Assembly: GCF_012972675.1 (NCBI RefSeq)
Contig: NZ_JABCRE010000003.1
Span: 310,001 to 374,000, forward strand
Source: Pontixanthobacter rizhaonensis
Lineage (GTDB): Bacteria > Pseudomonadota > Alphaproteobacteria > Sphingomonadales > Sphingomonadaceae
DNA: 64,000 nucleotides
Direction: 5' to 3'
In this document: one piece after another, positions 34,663 through 43,807 of the stretch
Numbering within the stretch: position 1 is the stretch's first letter
How the letters are laid out: each line of letters begins with the position of its first letter
The notes under the pieces: model-generated
Databases searched by the model: none
The model's input: only the letters and a program-made list of their open reading frames with translations
Told to the model about the DNA's origin: nothing
Made by a program: the position numbers and the translations under genes

Positions 34663-35586
34663 CTGCTTCACGTTGTCCATCATGCCGATTACATGGCTCC
34701 TGCGCCTGAACGCGGGACATTCAAATTCGATAAATATTATCTGGTCATGGAAGCTCTGCGCTCGGGCGGCCATCCGGTGACGGAACACGCGCCCCAACCT
34801 ATGCCGCGCGCATGGCTGGAGGCGGTCCATTGCCCCGATTATGTGGAACAGGTCTTCACTTCGACCGTGCCGAAGGGCAAAGAACGCCGGATCGGCTTCC
34901 CGGTAACGCCCCATATTGCTAGCCGGGTACGGCACACCAATGGCGGCACATGGCTGGCAGCAAAATTGGCGAAACAGCATGGCTATGCAGCGAACAGTGC
35001 AGCCGGCAGCCACCATGCGCTGCATGATACAGGCGCGGGATATTGCGTGTTTAATGATCTGGCCGTGGCGGCGAACCGCTTGGTTGCAGAAGGCGATGCG
35101 CGGCGCATTCTGATTGTCGATCTGGATGTGCATCAGGGCGATGGCACTGCCAGCCTTACTGCCGGACGCGAGGATATTTTCACCTTCTCCATGCAGGCAG
35201 AAAAGAACTTCCCTGTTCGCAAAGCGCGATCCGATCTGGATATCAATCTGCCCGATAATATGCCCGATGCCGCCTATCTGGCAGAGCTGGAACGGCATTT
35301 GCCGCCTATCTTTGAGGAGTTCGCCCCTGATCTGGTGTTATATCAGGCAGGGGTTGATCCGCACCGGGATGACAAGCTTGGCCGTCTGGCCTTAAGCGAT
35401 GATGGATTGCAAAAGCGGGACAGATTTGTCGTGGCAGCATCCAGATCGCGCGGCATCCCCATCGCCAGCGCGCTCGGTGGCGGCTACGGCAACGACCAAC
35501 GGATCGTGGCCCAGCGCCATGCCCGTTCGATGATCGCTATGGCGCAGGAGAACGCTCTTTACCCGCGCTTAAGCCAACCCGCTTAA
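34663..35586 (+). CDS. Histone deacetylase family (class II-like) amidohydrolase
   Basis: About 300 residues. The zinc-site and charge-relay motifs are visible: [32 protein letters not shown] (ligands Asp and His), and the third ligand in [14 protein letters not shown]. Bacterial members deacetylate polyamines, acetoin-pathway enzymes or acetylated amides. The first ATG is 34693, but the same frame upstream encodes [15 protein letters not shown], the normal family N-terminus, reached only through a CTG at 34663. The coordinates use that CTG; the N-terminus is therefore unsure. It ends 10 bases before the protease gene. Confidence 0.85.
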   Translation: MLHVVHHADYMAPAPERGTFKFDKYYLVMEALRSGGHPVTEHAPQPMPRAWLEAVHCPDYVEQVFTSTVPKGKERRIGFPVTPHIASRVRHTNGGTWLAAKLAKQHGYAANSAAGSHHALHDTGAGYCVFNDLAVAANRLVAEGDARRILIVDLDVHQGDGTASLTAGREDIFTFSMQAEKNFPVRKARSDLDINLPDNMPDAAYLAELERHLPPIFEEFAPDLVLYQAGVDPHRDDKLGRLALSDDGLQKRDRFVVAASRSRGIPIASALGGGYGNDQRIVAQRHARSMIAMAQENALYPRLSQPA

Positions 35587-35595
35587 AACAGGGGC

Positions 35596-36129
35596 ATGTT
35601 GAACCGGATCATAGCATTTAGCGGCTTTGTTATCGTCGCAGCGATCATCGCCACGCCAGCGCAAGATGGTGTGGAAACTGTGGAGCGCAGCGGGCAATCT
35701 TCCAGCGATGGCTTTGACGGCGGTTCTTCCTCCGCATCAACAGACAGTTCATGGTATGCAGGTACTCATACCCTCACCCGCAGCGCGGATGGCCATTTCT
35801 ATGCCAATATCGATGTCAACGGCGCGTCCATGCGGATGCTGGTTGATACCGGAGCCAGTGTGGTGGCCTTGACCGAACGCGATGCATTGGATGCTGGCCT
35901 TACGTGGAACCCGGACGATGTTGGCCCCATCGGCAGAGGCGCTAGCGGGACAGTGTACGGCGTGGCGACAACGATCGACAGCATCGAATTGGGCGGCATC
36001 GCCCAGCGCAATGTGCGGGCGATCATAATTCCGCAGGGCCTCGACATTTCCCTGCTTGGTCAGTCATTTCTGGGCGGGATCAGATCGGTAGAGATCGCCA
36101 ATGGCCAAATGGCGTTAGACGACGGCTAA
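35596..36129 (+). CDS. Retropepsin-like aspartic protease (clan AA, TIGR02281 type)
   Basis: 177 residues. An N-terminal membrane anchor or signal (about 4-22) and a Ser/Gly-rich linker (about 30-55) precede a single retropepsin domain: HFYANIDVNGASMRMLVDTGASVVALT with the catalytic Asp in DTGAS, and DISLLGQSFLGGIRSVEI. Such proteases dimerise to form one active site. The periplasmic function is unknown in this family. It begins 10 bases after the HDAC-family gene. Confidence 0.88.
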   Translation: MLNRIIAFSGFVIVAAIIATPAQDGVETVERSGQSSSDGFDGGSSSASTDSSWYAGTHTLTRSADGHFYANIDVNGASMRMLVDTGASVVALTERDALDAGLTWNPDDVGPIGRGASGTVYGVATTIDSIELGGIAQRNVRAIIIPQGLDISLLGQSFLGGIRSVEIANGQMALDDG

Positions 36130-36162
36130 GCGGTCGCACCGGCTGTCTTAACTTCACCCGCC

Positions 36163-36687
36163 TTAGAAGTAGATATCAACATAGTCGGTCAAACCATCGC
36201 ACCATTCAAACTGGCGTAACCGCCAATATTTACGGCCTTCTGTAATGGCAAACCGCCAATCCTGACGGCGCATTTTGCAGATACGGCCCGCATCCGGTGT
36301 CCCCTCAATCACAATCTCTCCCGAGAATGTGAAATAGCCTGTTCCAATCTCTGTCACATGGCCATCAATCGTAAGCAAACCACGCCCGCCACCGGGCGCA
36401 TGCTGCACCCCTTTGAGCCATAACTGCCCGTCACGCTTTCCTGAATTGAGCGTGCCCCGCTTGTCCCAACCGATCCATTGCAATGTCAGCCCGCTATTGC
36501 TGAGCAGTCTGGCAGCCGCACTTTGATCCAGAATGCGCGTCGGCGTTCGATCAATCGATGTAGCCTGCGCTGCTGCTTTGGGGGCAGCGGCTACCGGGAC
36601 AGGGGCCGTTGCAACAAATACGGGTTCTTGTTTGGCCATGCAGCCAGCAATCAAGGGCAGAAAAGAAAGCAGCAGATATCTTATCAT
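36163..36687 (-). CDS. Hypothetical lipoprotein
   Basis: 174 residues. Lipobox IAGC (Cys about 16) after a short signal LLLSFLPL; an Ala/Pro-rich linker about 20-45. The remainder is a soluble domain with TRILDQSAAARLLSNSGLTLQWIGW, RGTLNSGKRDGQLWLKGVQ, and the Cys in GRICKMRRQDWRFA and EWCDGL. No family recognised. It is divergent from the L,D-transpeptidase-like gene at 36742/36757, separated by about 70 bases. Confidence 0.75.
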   Translation of the reverse strand: MIRYLLLSFLPLIAGCMAKQEPVFVATAPVPVAAAPKAAAQATSIDRTPTRILDQSAAARLLSNSGLTLQWIGWDKRGTLNSGKRDGQLWLKGVQHAPGGGRGLLTIDGHVTEIGTGYFTFSGEIVIEGTPDAGRICKMRRQDWRFAITEGRKYWRLRQFEWCDGLTDYVDIYF

Positions 36688-36756
36688 GAGCGGCCAATAC
36701 CATATTCGCGTTTTTTGTTCATCCTCAGCTTAAGGCCTGTTATGTATGGTGCCAAT

Positions 36757-37476
36757 ATGAATAGACGCGATCTCCTCACTCGTTCCGCTGCCATTGGCGC
36801 GGCCTTGGCTTTACCGGCACCAATTGCCGCGCAGCCGCGTGTCGGGCCTGCCCGGAACGCGAAGCTGGCTGAAATTGCCAAACGGGCACAGGCCAAAGCG
36901 GGCGATAAGCTGTGGCGCTCTGACTATGTCGGGATCGCGGATTTCGGACTGCGATCCTCCGAACCCCGTTTTCACTTCGTCAATATGGAAGCCGGGACCG
37001 TTGAATCATTCTTGGTCAGCCATGGTGACGGGTCCGATCCCGAACATGATGGCTGGCTCAATTGGTTTTCCAACACGCACGGATCGCATTGTACCAGCAA
37101 AGGCAGCTACGCGACCTATGGCTGGTACACCGGCCGGTACGGCACTTCGATCCGGCTAGACGGGTTGGAGGAAAGCAATTCCAACGCACTTGACCGGGCG
37201 ATTGTGATGCACCGCGCGCGCTATGCAGAGAAATCGCATCTGGAACGGTGGGGCCGATTGGGCCGGTCAAACGGCTGCTTTGCAATGGGTGATGCCGATT
37301 TCAAAGTCGCTTTGCTGAAGCTTGGCGGAGGGCGCGTCTTGCACGCAGACAGCCTGGGGCTTCTGGAAAATGGAGAGATCGCCCCACCGCCAACGACAGA
37401 AGCACCCGCCGATCTAAAAATTCTGCAACGCGATCTGCCCACCGGGATCGAACAAGCCAATCCCGGTGTTTTCTAG
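36757..37476 (+). CDS. Murein L,D-transpeptidase catalytic domain family protein (PF13645 type)
   Basis: 239 residues from ATG 36757 (ATG 36742 is in frame and would add MYGAN). A twin-arginine-like signal NRRDLLTRSAAIGAALALPAPIAAQ suggests Tat export. The catalytic core is YGWYTGRYGTSIRLDGLEES, and the active-site region GRSNGCFAMGDADF with the nucleophilic Cys. PF13645 proteins are predicted to cross-link or trim peptidoglycan. It lies back to back with a YkuD-type transpeptidase on the other strand. Confidence 0.88.
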   Translation: MNRRDLLTRSAAIGAALALPAPIAAQPRVGPARNAKLAEIAKRAQAKAGDKLWRSDYVGIADFGLRSSEPRFHFVNMEAGTVESFLVSHGDGSDPEHDGWLNWFSNTHGSHCTSKGSYATYGWYTGRYGTSIRLDGLEESNSNALDRAIVMHRARYAEKSHLERWGRLGRSNGCFAMGDADFKVALLKLGGGRVLHADSLGLLENGEIAPPPTTEAPADLKILQRDLPTGIEQANPGVF

Positions 37477-37511
37477 CCGCACATAGTTCGGGCCAATAGC
37501 AGGCCCGATAT

Positions 37512-38996
37512 TTACACTATATCGCGCGGATCATTCTCGATCGGAATGATCTGTTCACCCGTCACCCGTTCACGGTTCGGCACGCGGGGCGCTTCAAAGC
37601 TGTCCAGAACTGCTGGATCACGTCCGTAAATGTCAGAGAAGGTCGTCAGCTCGCCTTCGATATTCTGCGCCATCGTGAAATAGGTGATGTAAGCGGGCAT
37701 GGTCTTCTCGAAACCGACTTTGGTGTATTTGCCCGATTTTAGCTTCGCGACACTCTCGTCAGCGGTAAGCCCGCCTTGCAAAATGGCCATCGTGATGGCC
37801 AGCTCGGTCGCGCGTTCGGTACGAATGCAGCCATGGCTCAAAGCACGGCGAGCATTTTTGAATAAGTGCCGCGACGGCGTGTCATGGAAGAAAATTGCAT
37901 GGCGATTGGGCATGTCGAGCTTCATCAAGCCAAGCGAATTATTGGGCCCGGGCTGCTGCACGACCGAAACCCAGCCATTGGCGTGTTTCGTGGCTTTGTA
38001 GCCCGCGCGGCGCGCCCAAGCCGGATTGTTAAGCACCCGCGCGCCCAACCCTTCGCCTTTCACAATGGATTGCGGCACGGTCCACGTCGGATTGAAAATT
38101 ACGCCTTCAACGCTTTCTGCAATTTGCGGCGTCGCCGTGCGGCCAGGCTTACCAACCACGGTCCGATAGGTACGAATGATCTTGTCATTGACGGTTAGTC
38201 GCAATTGATATTCCGGCACATTGGTCATCAAATATTGACTGCCCAGATCGCGCGCCAGCCACCGCCAACGATCCATATTGGCTTGGATCAGCTTATACCG
38301 CTTGGTGCCGGCTTCCGTTTTTCCAAGTTCTTCCTTCAACCGGAAATAGTCGGGGTGTTCGGGCATAATCCGGGCCAGAGTGCCGGCCATGTCGCCGCTT
38401 GCCAATGCATCTGCCATCAAACGCTCGGTCGGGTACCGATCCACATCGGGATCAAGCACGAACCACTGCTTACGCGCATTCATCGGCGTTCTGCCATCAC
38501 GAAGATCTTCAACGAGGAAGGCAAAGGATTGCGTTGCAACAGCATTCAAATCCGCGTCAGCACCACCAGCGATCGCTGCCCGCAAACCCGTTAGATTATA
38601 ATCGGCCGGCTTGAGACCATCAGTACCAATGCCTTCGATAATCGCTGCAAGCGCGCGCGCATTGTCCAAATCCCAACTTTGAAGTCCGGGCTGTTCCGGC
38701 TCGGCCATGTCGTCGATGGCCGCCGTCACCGGGTCAGAAATGACTGCATCCGCTGCCACTTCAACCGTTTCCTGCTGGATTTCCGGGTTTTGCGGGAGCA
38801 GGTTTTCGGGTTGGCTTGCAACAGACTCGCTTTGCGCAGCCAAATGGGCCGGCAAAGCTGCGCCAACCATTGCCAGAAGAGAAACCTGGATTACTCGCTT
38901 AGAAATCAATTTCGTATTCACTGTGCGTCCCACCAATATACTCGCCGCAACCGGCGCGGCACCCTTGTGCCTTAACATAAACCCGCCATCAACCAT
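37512..38996 (-). CDS. L,D-transpeptidase, YcbB/LdtD type
   Basis: 494 residues, the large multi-domain form. Signal or anchor at about 32-55 (RVIQVSLLAMVGAALPAHLAAQ), an Asp/Glu-rich stretch, a scaffold with a peptidoglycan-binding-like region, then YkuD (about 265-430) with VEGVIFNPTWTVPQSIVKGEG and the catalytic motif HGCIRTERATELA (SHGCxR). It forms 3-3 cross-links in peptidoglycan using L,D-transpeptidation. The next transpeptidase-like gene on the opposite strand has a different fold family. Confidence 0.9.
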   Translation of the reverse strand: MVDGGFMLRHKGAAPVAASILVGRTVNTKLISKRVIQVSLLAMVGAALPAHLAAQSESVASQPENLLPQNPEIQQETVEVAADAVISDPVTAAIDDMAEPEQPGLQSWDLDNARALAAIIEGIGTDGLKPADYNLTGLRAAIAGGADADLNAVATQSFAFLVEDLRDGRTPMNARKQWFVLDPDVDRYPTERLMADALASGDMAGTLARIMPEHPDYFRLKEELGKTEAGTKRYKLIQANMDRWRWLARDLGSQYLMTNVPEYQLRLTVNDKIIRTYRTVVGKPGRTATPQIAESVEGVIFNPTWTVPQSIVKGEGLGARVLNNPAWARRAGYKATKHANGWVSVVQQPGPNNSLGLMKLDMPNRHAIFFHDTPSRHLFKNARRALSHGCIRTERATELAITMAILQGGLTADESVAKLKSGKYTKVGFEKTMPAYITYFTMAQNIEGELTTFSDIYGRDPAVLDSFEAPRVPNRERVTGEQIIPIENDPRDIV

Positions 38997-39052
38997 GATG
39001 CCTGTCTGAAGGCTGAATTTCCGGCAGTTTTTGAACCGGGCGCGGGTGACGG

Positions 39053-39979
39053 ATGGCTTTGCAGAACCTATACCGCTGCAAAATGCCCGATAAACGCATC
39101 TTATTGCCCATGTTGGCGGCGCTTATGGGCGTGGGTTTCTTATCATTGATGGATGCCTTTATGAAAGGCGCAGCGCTGGCAGCGGGGGCCTACAGTGCCG
39201 CTGTCTTTCGTTCCGCGATCGCCGCAGTTCTTATTACGCCCGTTTGGCTGGGCCGCGGAGGGCAGTGGCCACAGCGTGATGTATTGCGGCTCCATATGCT
39301 ACGCGGAACTGTTTCCGCTTTTATGGCGCTGAGCTTCTTTTATGCCCTGACCAAACTTCCCATTGCAGAGGCTATCGCGATCTCATTTATCGCGCCGCTG
39401 ATTGCCCTGTACTTGGCGGCGATCTTGCTGGGCGAAGAAATCCGGCGGGAGGCGATTGCTGCTTCTGTATTGGGTTTCGCTGGATCTCTGATCATCGTTG
39501 GCAGCCGCCTGGGCGCGGCTGAGTATGATACAGAAACGCTCAAAGGTTTGGCGGCGCTGCTTTTTTCCGCCACGCTCTATGCTTGGAACTTTATCATCAT
39601 CCGCAAGCAAGCACTGGTATCAAGCCCGATGGAGGCGACCACATTCCATAGCGGGGTGGGCTGCGTGATCTTGTTGCTGGCGGCCCCGTGGTTTCTGACG
39701 ATCCCTGCCCTGCCCGTGTTTACCGATATTGCGGCGGCGTCCGTTTTGACCATATGCGGGTCAATGGTGCTGACTTGGGCCTATGCCCGCGCCCAAGCGC
39801 AGATATTGGTGCCAATGGAATATACCGGGTTCTTATGGGCCGGACTGTTCGGCTGGCTGTTCTTCCAAGAAACCATAACATTCACCGCGCTGATAGGCAC
39901 GGCGTTGATTGTGGTGGGATGCTGGATTGCTGCGCGGCCCGGTCCAGCACTGGCCAAGACAGAGCAAACAGCGATTTAA
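39053..39979 (+). CDS. EamA-domain DMT-superfamily transporter
   Basis: 308 residues if ATG 39053 is used; ATG 39083 (MPDKRILLP) may be the true start because it sits right before the first helix. Ten hydrophobic helices in two EamA repeats. Repeat 1 includes LMGVGFLSLMDAFMKG and ISFIAPLIALYLAAILLGEEI, repeat 2 MEYTGFLWAGLFGWLFFQETITF. Typically exports metabolites or amino acids; substrate not predictable. Confidence 0.88.
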   Translation: MALQNLYRCKMPDKRILLPMLAALMGVGFLSLMDAFMKGAALAAGAYSAAVFRSAIAAVLITPVWLGRGGQWPQRDVLRLHMLRGTVSAFMALSFFYALTKLPIAEAIAISFIAPLIALYLAAILLGEEIRREAIAASVLGFAGSLIIVGSRLGAAEYDTETLKGLAALLFSATLYAWNFIIIRKQALVSSPMEATTFHSGVGCVILLLAAPWFLTIPALPVFTDIAAASVLTICGSMVLTWAYARAQAQILVPMEYTGFLWAGLFGWLFFQETITFTALIGTALIVVGCWIAARPGPALAKTEQTAI

Positions 39980-39985
39980 AAGAGC

Positions 39986-40147
39986 TTAGCCGGCAGTTTG
40001 AACGGCGTCTTGGGCAATTGCGTCTGCGGGATCACCAGCAAATGCCGCTGCTGCACCGAAGCACAGAACGACTGCCGTCACCGCGCCCAAAATGCCCATG
40101 CGCAATTGCTGCAATGATTGCTGTGTTTTTTGTTCTTCCCGATCCAT
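39986..40147 (-). CDS. Small single-pass membrane protein
   Basis: 53 residues from ATG 40147, with AGGGG eight bases upstream. Charged, Gln-rich N-terminus (about 1-15), one helix LRMGILGAVTAVVLCFGAAAAF (about 15-36), then a short Asp/Ala-rich tail. Convergent with the EamA gene. No family recognised. Confidence 0.6.
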   Translation of the reverse strand: MDREEQKTQQSLQQLRMGILGAVTAVVLCFGAAAAFAGDPADAIAQDAVQTAG

Positions 40148-40380
40148 AGTCACCCCTGCGATTGGCATTTGTTCCGCCTTTGTTGACCAGCTGTTAACCA
40201 AAGGCGCCGCTTGGCCCTAGTAAAATGATGAAACAAGCCGTGAATCGCGCCGAAATAGCCCGAAACTCTTGACCAAACGCCCGTGAAAGCGCAGGTGCGC
40301 GGTCAGACAATCGCCTGCTGCTTTGACCCGCTAAATGCCGGGGACCAGCGCGGGCCCACCCATAGAAGGAACCCCGCTCA

Positions 40381-43053
40381 ATGACCCAGGTCGGTAAGGA
40401 CACGCTCGGAACCCGCAGCACTATGACAGTGGGGGGCAAAGAATACGCCTATTACTCGCTCAACAAAGCAGCCGAAACCATCGGTGACGTCAGCAAACTT
40501 CCATTTTCGATGAAGGTTCTGCTGGAAAACCTGCTGCGGTTTGAGGATGGCGGCTTTACTGTTTCCACTGATGACATTCAGGGCATCGCTGATTGGCAGA
40601 AAGACCCGAAGACCGGCAACGAAATCCAATACCGCCCGGCACGTGTTCTGCTGCAAGACTTCACCGGCGTACCATGTGTCGTCGATTTGGCTGCAATGCG
40701 GGACGCGATTGCAAAGCTTGGCGGTGACACGGCAAAAATCAACCCGCAGGTTCCGGTCAATTTGGTGATCGACCACTCTGTAATGGTGGACGAATTTGGC
40801 CACCCGAAAGCGTTCGAAAAGAACGTTGAGCTTGAATATGCCCGCAATGCAGAGCGGTATGACTTCCTGAAATGGGGTTCCAAAAGCTTTGAGAACTTCT
40901 CCGCTGTTCCTCCGGGTACAGGCATCTGTCATCAGGTGAACTTGGAGCATATCGGCCGCGGCGTTTGGTCAACAAATGACGCAAGCGGTGCGACCGTAGC
41001 CTATCCCGATACCTGCGTTGGTACGGACAGCCACACCACCATGATCAATGGTCTGGGCGTGCTGGGCTGGGGTGTTGGCGGGATCGAAGCGGAAGCGGCG
41101 ATGCTCGGCCAGCCTGTTTCCATGCTGGTCCCCGAAGTCGTTGGCTTCAAACTCACCGGGAAAATGGCTGAAGGCGTAACCGCCACCGATTTGGTTCTGA
41201 CCTGCGTGCAAATGCTCCGCGAAGTGGGCGTGGTTGGCCGCTTTGTTGAATTTTACGGCCCAGGCGTCGCTACGCTCACATTGGCTGACCGCGCAACCAT
41301 CGCGAACATGGCCCCGGAATACGGCGCAACTTGCGGTTTCTTCGGCGTCGATGACAAGACACTCGACTATATGCGCCTGACCGGCCGCCCTGAAGAAGAC
41401 ATCGCCTTGGTAGAAGCCTATGCCAAAGAACAGGGCATGTGGTTCACTCCTGAAAACGAACCTGTCTTCACCAACACGCTGGAACTGGATGTTGCATCGG
41501 TTGTGCCATCGCTTGCCGGACCAAAGCGCCCGCAAGATAAGGTTATCCTTCCCGAAGTGGACGAGCTGTTCAATAATGATCTTAAAACCACTTATAAGAA
41601 AGCGGGACCGGTTCGCACCCCGGTTGACGGTAAAGATCATGATATTGGCGATGGTGACGTGGTGATTGCAGCGATCACCAGCTGCACCAACACATCCAAC
41701 CCTGATGTGCTTATCGCGGCTGGTCTTGTTGCCAAGAAAGCCAATGAAAAAGGCCTGAAGCCTAAACCATGGGTGAAAACCAGCCTCGCGCCGGGATCCC
41801 AAGTGGTTACCGATTATCTGATCAAGGCGGGCCTTCAAAGCGAGTTGGATCAAATCGGCTTTGACTTGGTTGGCTATGGCTGCACCACCTGTATCGGTAA
41901 CTCCGGCCCGCTGGCGCCGCCGATCAGCAAAGCCATCAACGGCAATGACATCGTTGCGGCATCGGTCCTGTCCGGTAACCGCAACTTTGAAGGCCGCGTA
42001 TCTCCGGATGTTCGCGCGAACTTCCTTGCTTCACCGCCGCTGGTCGTTGCCTACGCACTGAAAGGCACCGTCACAGAAGACATCACCACTACGCCGCTGG
42101 GCCAAGACCAGGATGGCAATGATGTGTTCTTGAAGGATGTCTGGCCGAGCAATGATGAAATTGCGACAATCCGTTCAGGCGCGATTGACCGCAAGATGTT
42201 CGAAGATCGTTATGCCGACGTGTATAAAGGCGACGAGCATTGGCAAGCGATCAACGTGGTTGGCAGCGACACATATCAGTGGCGCCCCGGCAGCACCTAT
42301 GTCGCCAACCCGCCCTATTTCGACGGCATGGAAATGACCCCTGCCCCGATCATGGATATTATCGACGCCAAACCGCTCGCGGTTTTGGGGGACTCGGTCA
42401 CAACCGATCACATCAGCCCCGCAGGCGCGATTAAAGAAGATAGCCCGGCCGGCGAATATCTGATGAGCAATCAGGTCGCTAAGGCAGACTTCAACTCATA
42501 CGGCAGCCGCCGCGGCAATCACGAAGTCATGATGCGCGGCACATTCGCCAATATCCGGATCAAGAACGAAATGGTTCCTGGCGTTGAAGGCGGATACACC
42601 ACGTATAATGGCGAACAGATGGCCATTTATGATGCTGCCATGAAACACAAAGCCGACGGCACACCATTGGTGGTCATTGGCGGTAAAGAATATGGCACAG
42701 GGTCCAGCCGTGACTGGGCAGCCAAGGGGACCATCCTGCTGGGTGTCCGCATGGTTATCGTCGAAAGCTTCGAGCGTATCCACCGTTCCAACTTGGTCGG
42801 CATGGGCGTTCTTCCGCTGCAATTCAAAGGCGGCGATACGCGTGAGACATTGAGCCTCACCGGTGATGAAAGCTTCACGATCAAAGGGCTGGCAGATTTG
42901 ACGCCGGGGCAAGACGTAGAAGTGGCAGTAACGCGTGCAGATGGCACAGAGTTCAGCTTCACTGCGCAGTGCCGGATCGATACTGCAAACGAAATGGAAT
43001 ATTACCGCAATGGCGGTATCCTCCAATATGTTCTGCGGAATCTGGCTTCGTAA
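40381..43053 (+). CDS. acnA: Aconitate hydratase A
   Basis: 890 residues. It isomerises citrate and isocitrate in the TCA cycle. Iron-sulfur ligands: Cys in [18 protein letters not shown] and the pair in [14 protein letters not shown]. It has the long acnA/IRP-type order with [19 protein letters not shown] at the N-terminus and the swivel domain with [16 protein letters not shown] near the C-terminus. SD AAGGAACC lies nine bases before the ATG. It is followed by a strong terminator at 43082. Confidence 0.97.
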   Translation: MTQVGKDTLGTRSTMTVGGKEYAYYSLNKAAETIGDVSKLPFSMKVLLENLLRFEDGGFTVSTDDIQGIADWQKDPKTGNEIQYRPARVLLQDFTGVPCVVDLAAMRDAIAKLGGDTAKINPQVPVNLVIDHSVMVDEFGHPKAFEKNVELEYARNAERYDFLKWGSKSFENFSAVPPGTGICHQVNLEHIGRGVWSTNDASGATVAYPDTCVGTDSHTTMINGLGVLGWGVGGIEAEAAMLGQPVSMLVPEVVGFKLTGKMAEGVTATDLVLTCVQMLREVGVVGRFVEFYGPGVATLTLADRATIANMAPEYGATCGFFGVDDKTLDYMRLTGRPEEDIALVEAYAKEQGMWFTPENEPVFTNTLELDVASVVPSLAGPKRPQDKVILPEVDELFNNDLKTTYKKAGPVRTPVDGKDHDIGDGDVVIAAITSCTNTSNPDVLIAAGLVAKKANEKGLKPKPWVKTSLAPGSQVVTDYLIKAGLQSELDQIGFDLVGYGCTTCIGNSGPLAPPISKAINGNDIVAASVLSGNRNFEGRVSPDVRANFLASPPLVVAYALKGTVTEDITTTPLGQDQDGNDVFLKDVWPSNDEIATIRSGAIDRKMFEDRYADVYKGDEHWQAINVVGSDTYQWRPGSTYVANPPYFDGMEMTPAPIMDIIDAKPLAVLGDSVTTDHISPAGAIKEDSPAGEYLMSNQVAKADFNSYGSRRGNHEVMMRGTFANIRIKNEMVPGVEGGYTTYNGEQMAIYDAAMKHKADGTPLVVIGGKEYGTGSSRDWAAKGTILLGVRMVIVESFERIHRSNLVGMGVLPLQFKGGDTRETLSLTGDESFTIKGLADLTPGQDVEVAVTRADGTEFSFTAQCRIDTANEMEYYRNGGILQYVLRNLAS

Positions 43054-43081
43054 AGAACCGGTCATTTGCAATAATCCTAGG

Positions 43082-43108
43082 GGGCTCCGCTGCGGCGGAG
43101 CCCTTTTT
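43082..43108 (+). terminator. Rho-independent terminator of acnA
   Basis: A nine-base perfect stem (43082-43090 with 43095-43103), loop TGCG, then TTTTT. Confidence 0.92.
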
Positions 43109-43175
43109 GTATTCAGCCGCGATACAGCGCAGCAGGCGCAGTTTCAGCCCGGTCCCGGATCGTGGAGGAACGAAT

Positions 43176-43730
43176 ATGCGTAAGACACTCGTGACGATGG
43201 CGGCCGTCAGTCTGCTCGGCATTGCACCGGCAGCTACAGCGCAAGACAGCGACAATCCGCAGATCGACTATGACGGATTTGTCGAATTGACGATCACTCT
43301 GCAGGAAACACGCCAGGCGCATCTGATTGATCTCGCGGCTTTCCAAGCCAAAGCGCGGGAAGCAGGTGCGATCATTCTGGATACACGATCTGCCGAAGCG
43401 TTCCGTTTGGGACATCTTGAGCGGGCGATAAACCTACCCTTCTCCGAATTTACTGCCGACAAGCTCCGCAACGTCCTTGGCACGGATACTGGCAGACCCA
43501 TTCTGATCTATTGCAACAATAATTTCAGCGACAACCAGCAGCCGATCCGGCTGAAAGCCGCACCTTTGGCGCTCAACATCCCGACCTTCATCAACCTGCA
43601 TGGCTATGGCTATAACAATGTGTGGGAACTGGCCGATATCGTATCGACCAAGGATGTCGACTGGGTGGCACAGCCCCTGTTTCCGCAGCAAGCGACGGAA
43701 ATCACAAAGCCGGACCCCCACAGCAGTTAA
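43176..43730 (+). CDS. Periplasmic rhodanese-like domain protein
   Basis: 184 residues from ATG 43176, behind GGAGG. Signal peptide about 1-22 (AVSLLGIAPAATAQ). The rhodanese fold shows ILDTRSAEAFRLGHLERAINLPF and the active-site loop ILIYCNNNFSDNQ with Cys about 114, so it can accept sulfane sulfur or act as a sulfur carrier in the periplasm. Substrate unknown. Confidence 0.9.
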   Translation: MRKTLVTMAAVSLLGIAPAATAQDSDNPQIDYDGFVELTITLQETRQAHLIDLAAFQAKAREAGAIILDTRSAEAFRLGHLERAINLPFSEFTADKLRNVLGTDTGRPILIYCNNNFSDNQQPIRLKAAPLALNIPTFINLHGYGYNNVWELADIVSTKDVDWVAQPLFPQQATEITKPDPHSS

Positions 43731-43755
43731 GACGCAGCAGTTAAGACAAAGAAAA

Positions 43756-43781
43756 AGGGCGGCCCATTGCTGGACCGCCCT
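43756..43781 (-). terminator. Terminator of the repeat-protein gene
   Basis: Stem of about ten bases (AGGGCGG-CCA with TGG-CCGCCCT, one bulge) with loop TTGC. On the minus strand it is followed by TTTTTC. It lies between convergent genes. Confidence 0.82.
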
Positions 43782-43807
43782 AGTTTGAAGTTCCGAAAAA
43801 GGTGGCG

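Noticed and set aside
41001..41853. Minus-strand frames inside acnA
   Set aside because: They are shadows of the acnA reading frame on the opposite strand with no family match.
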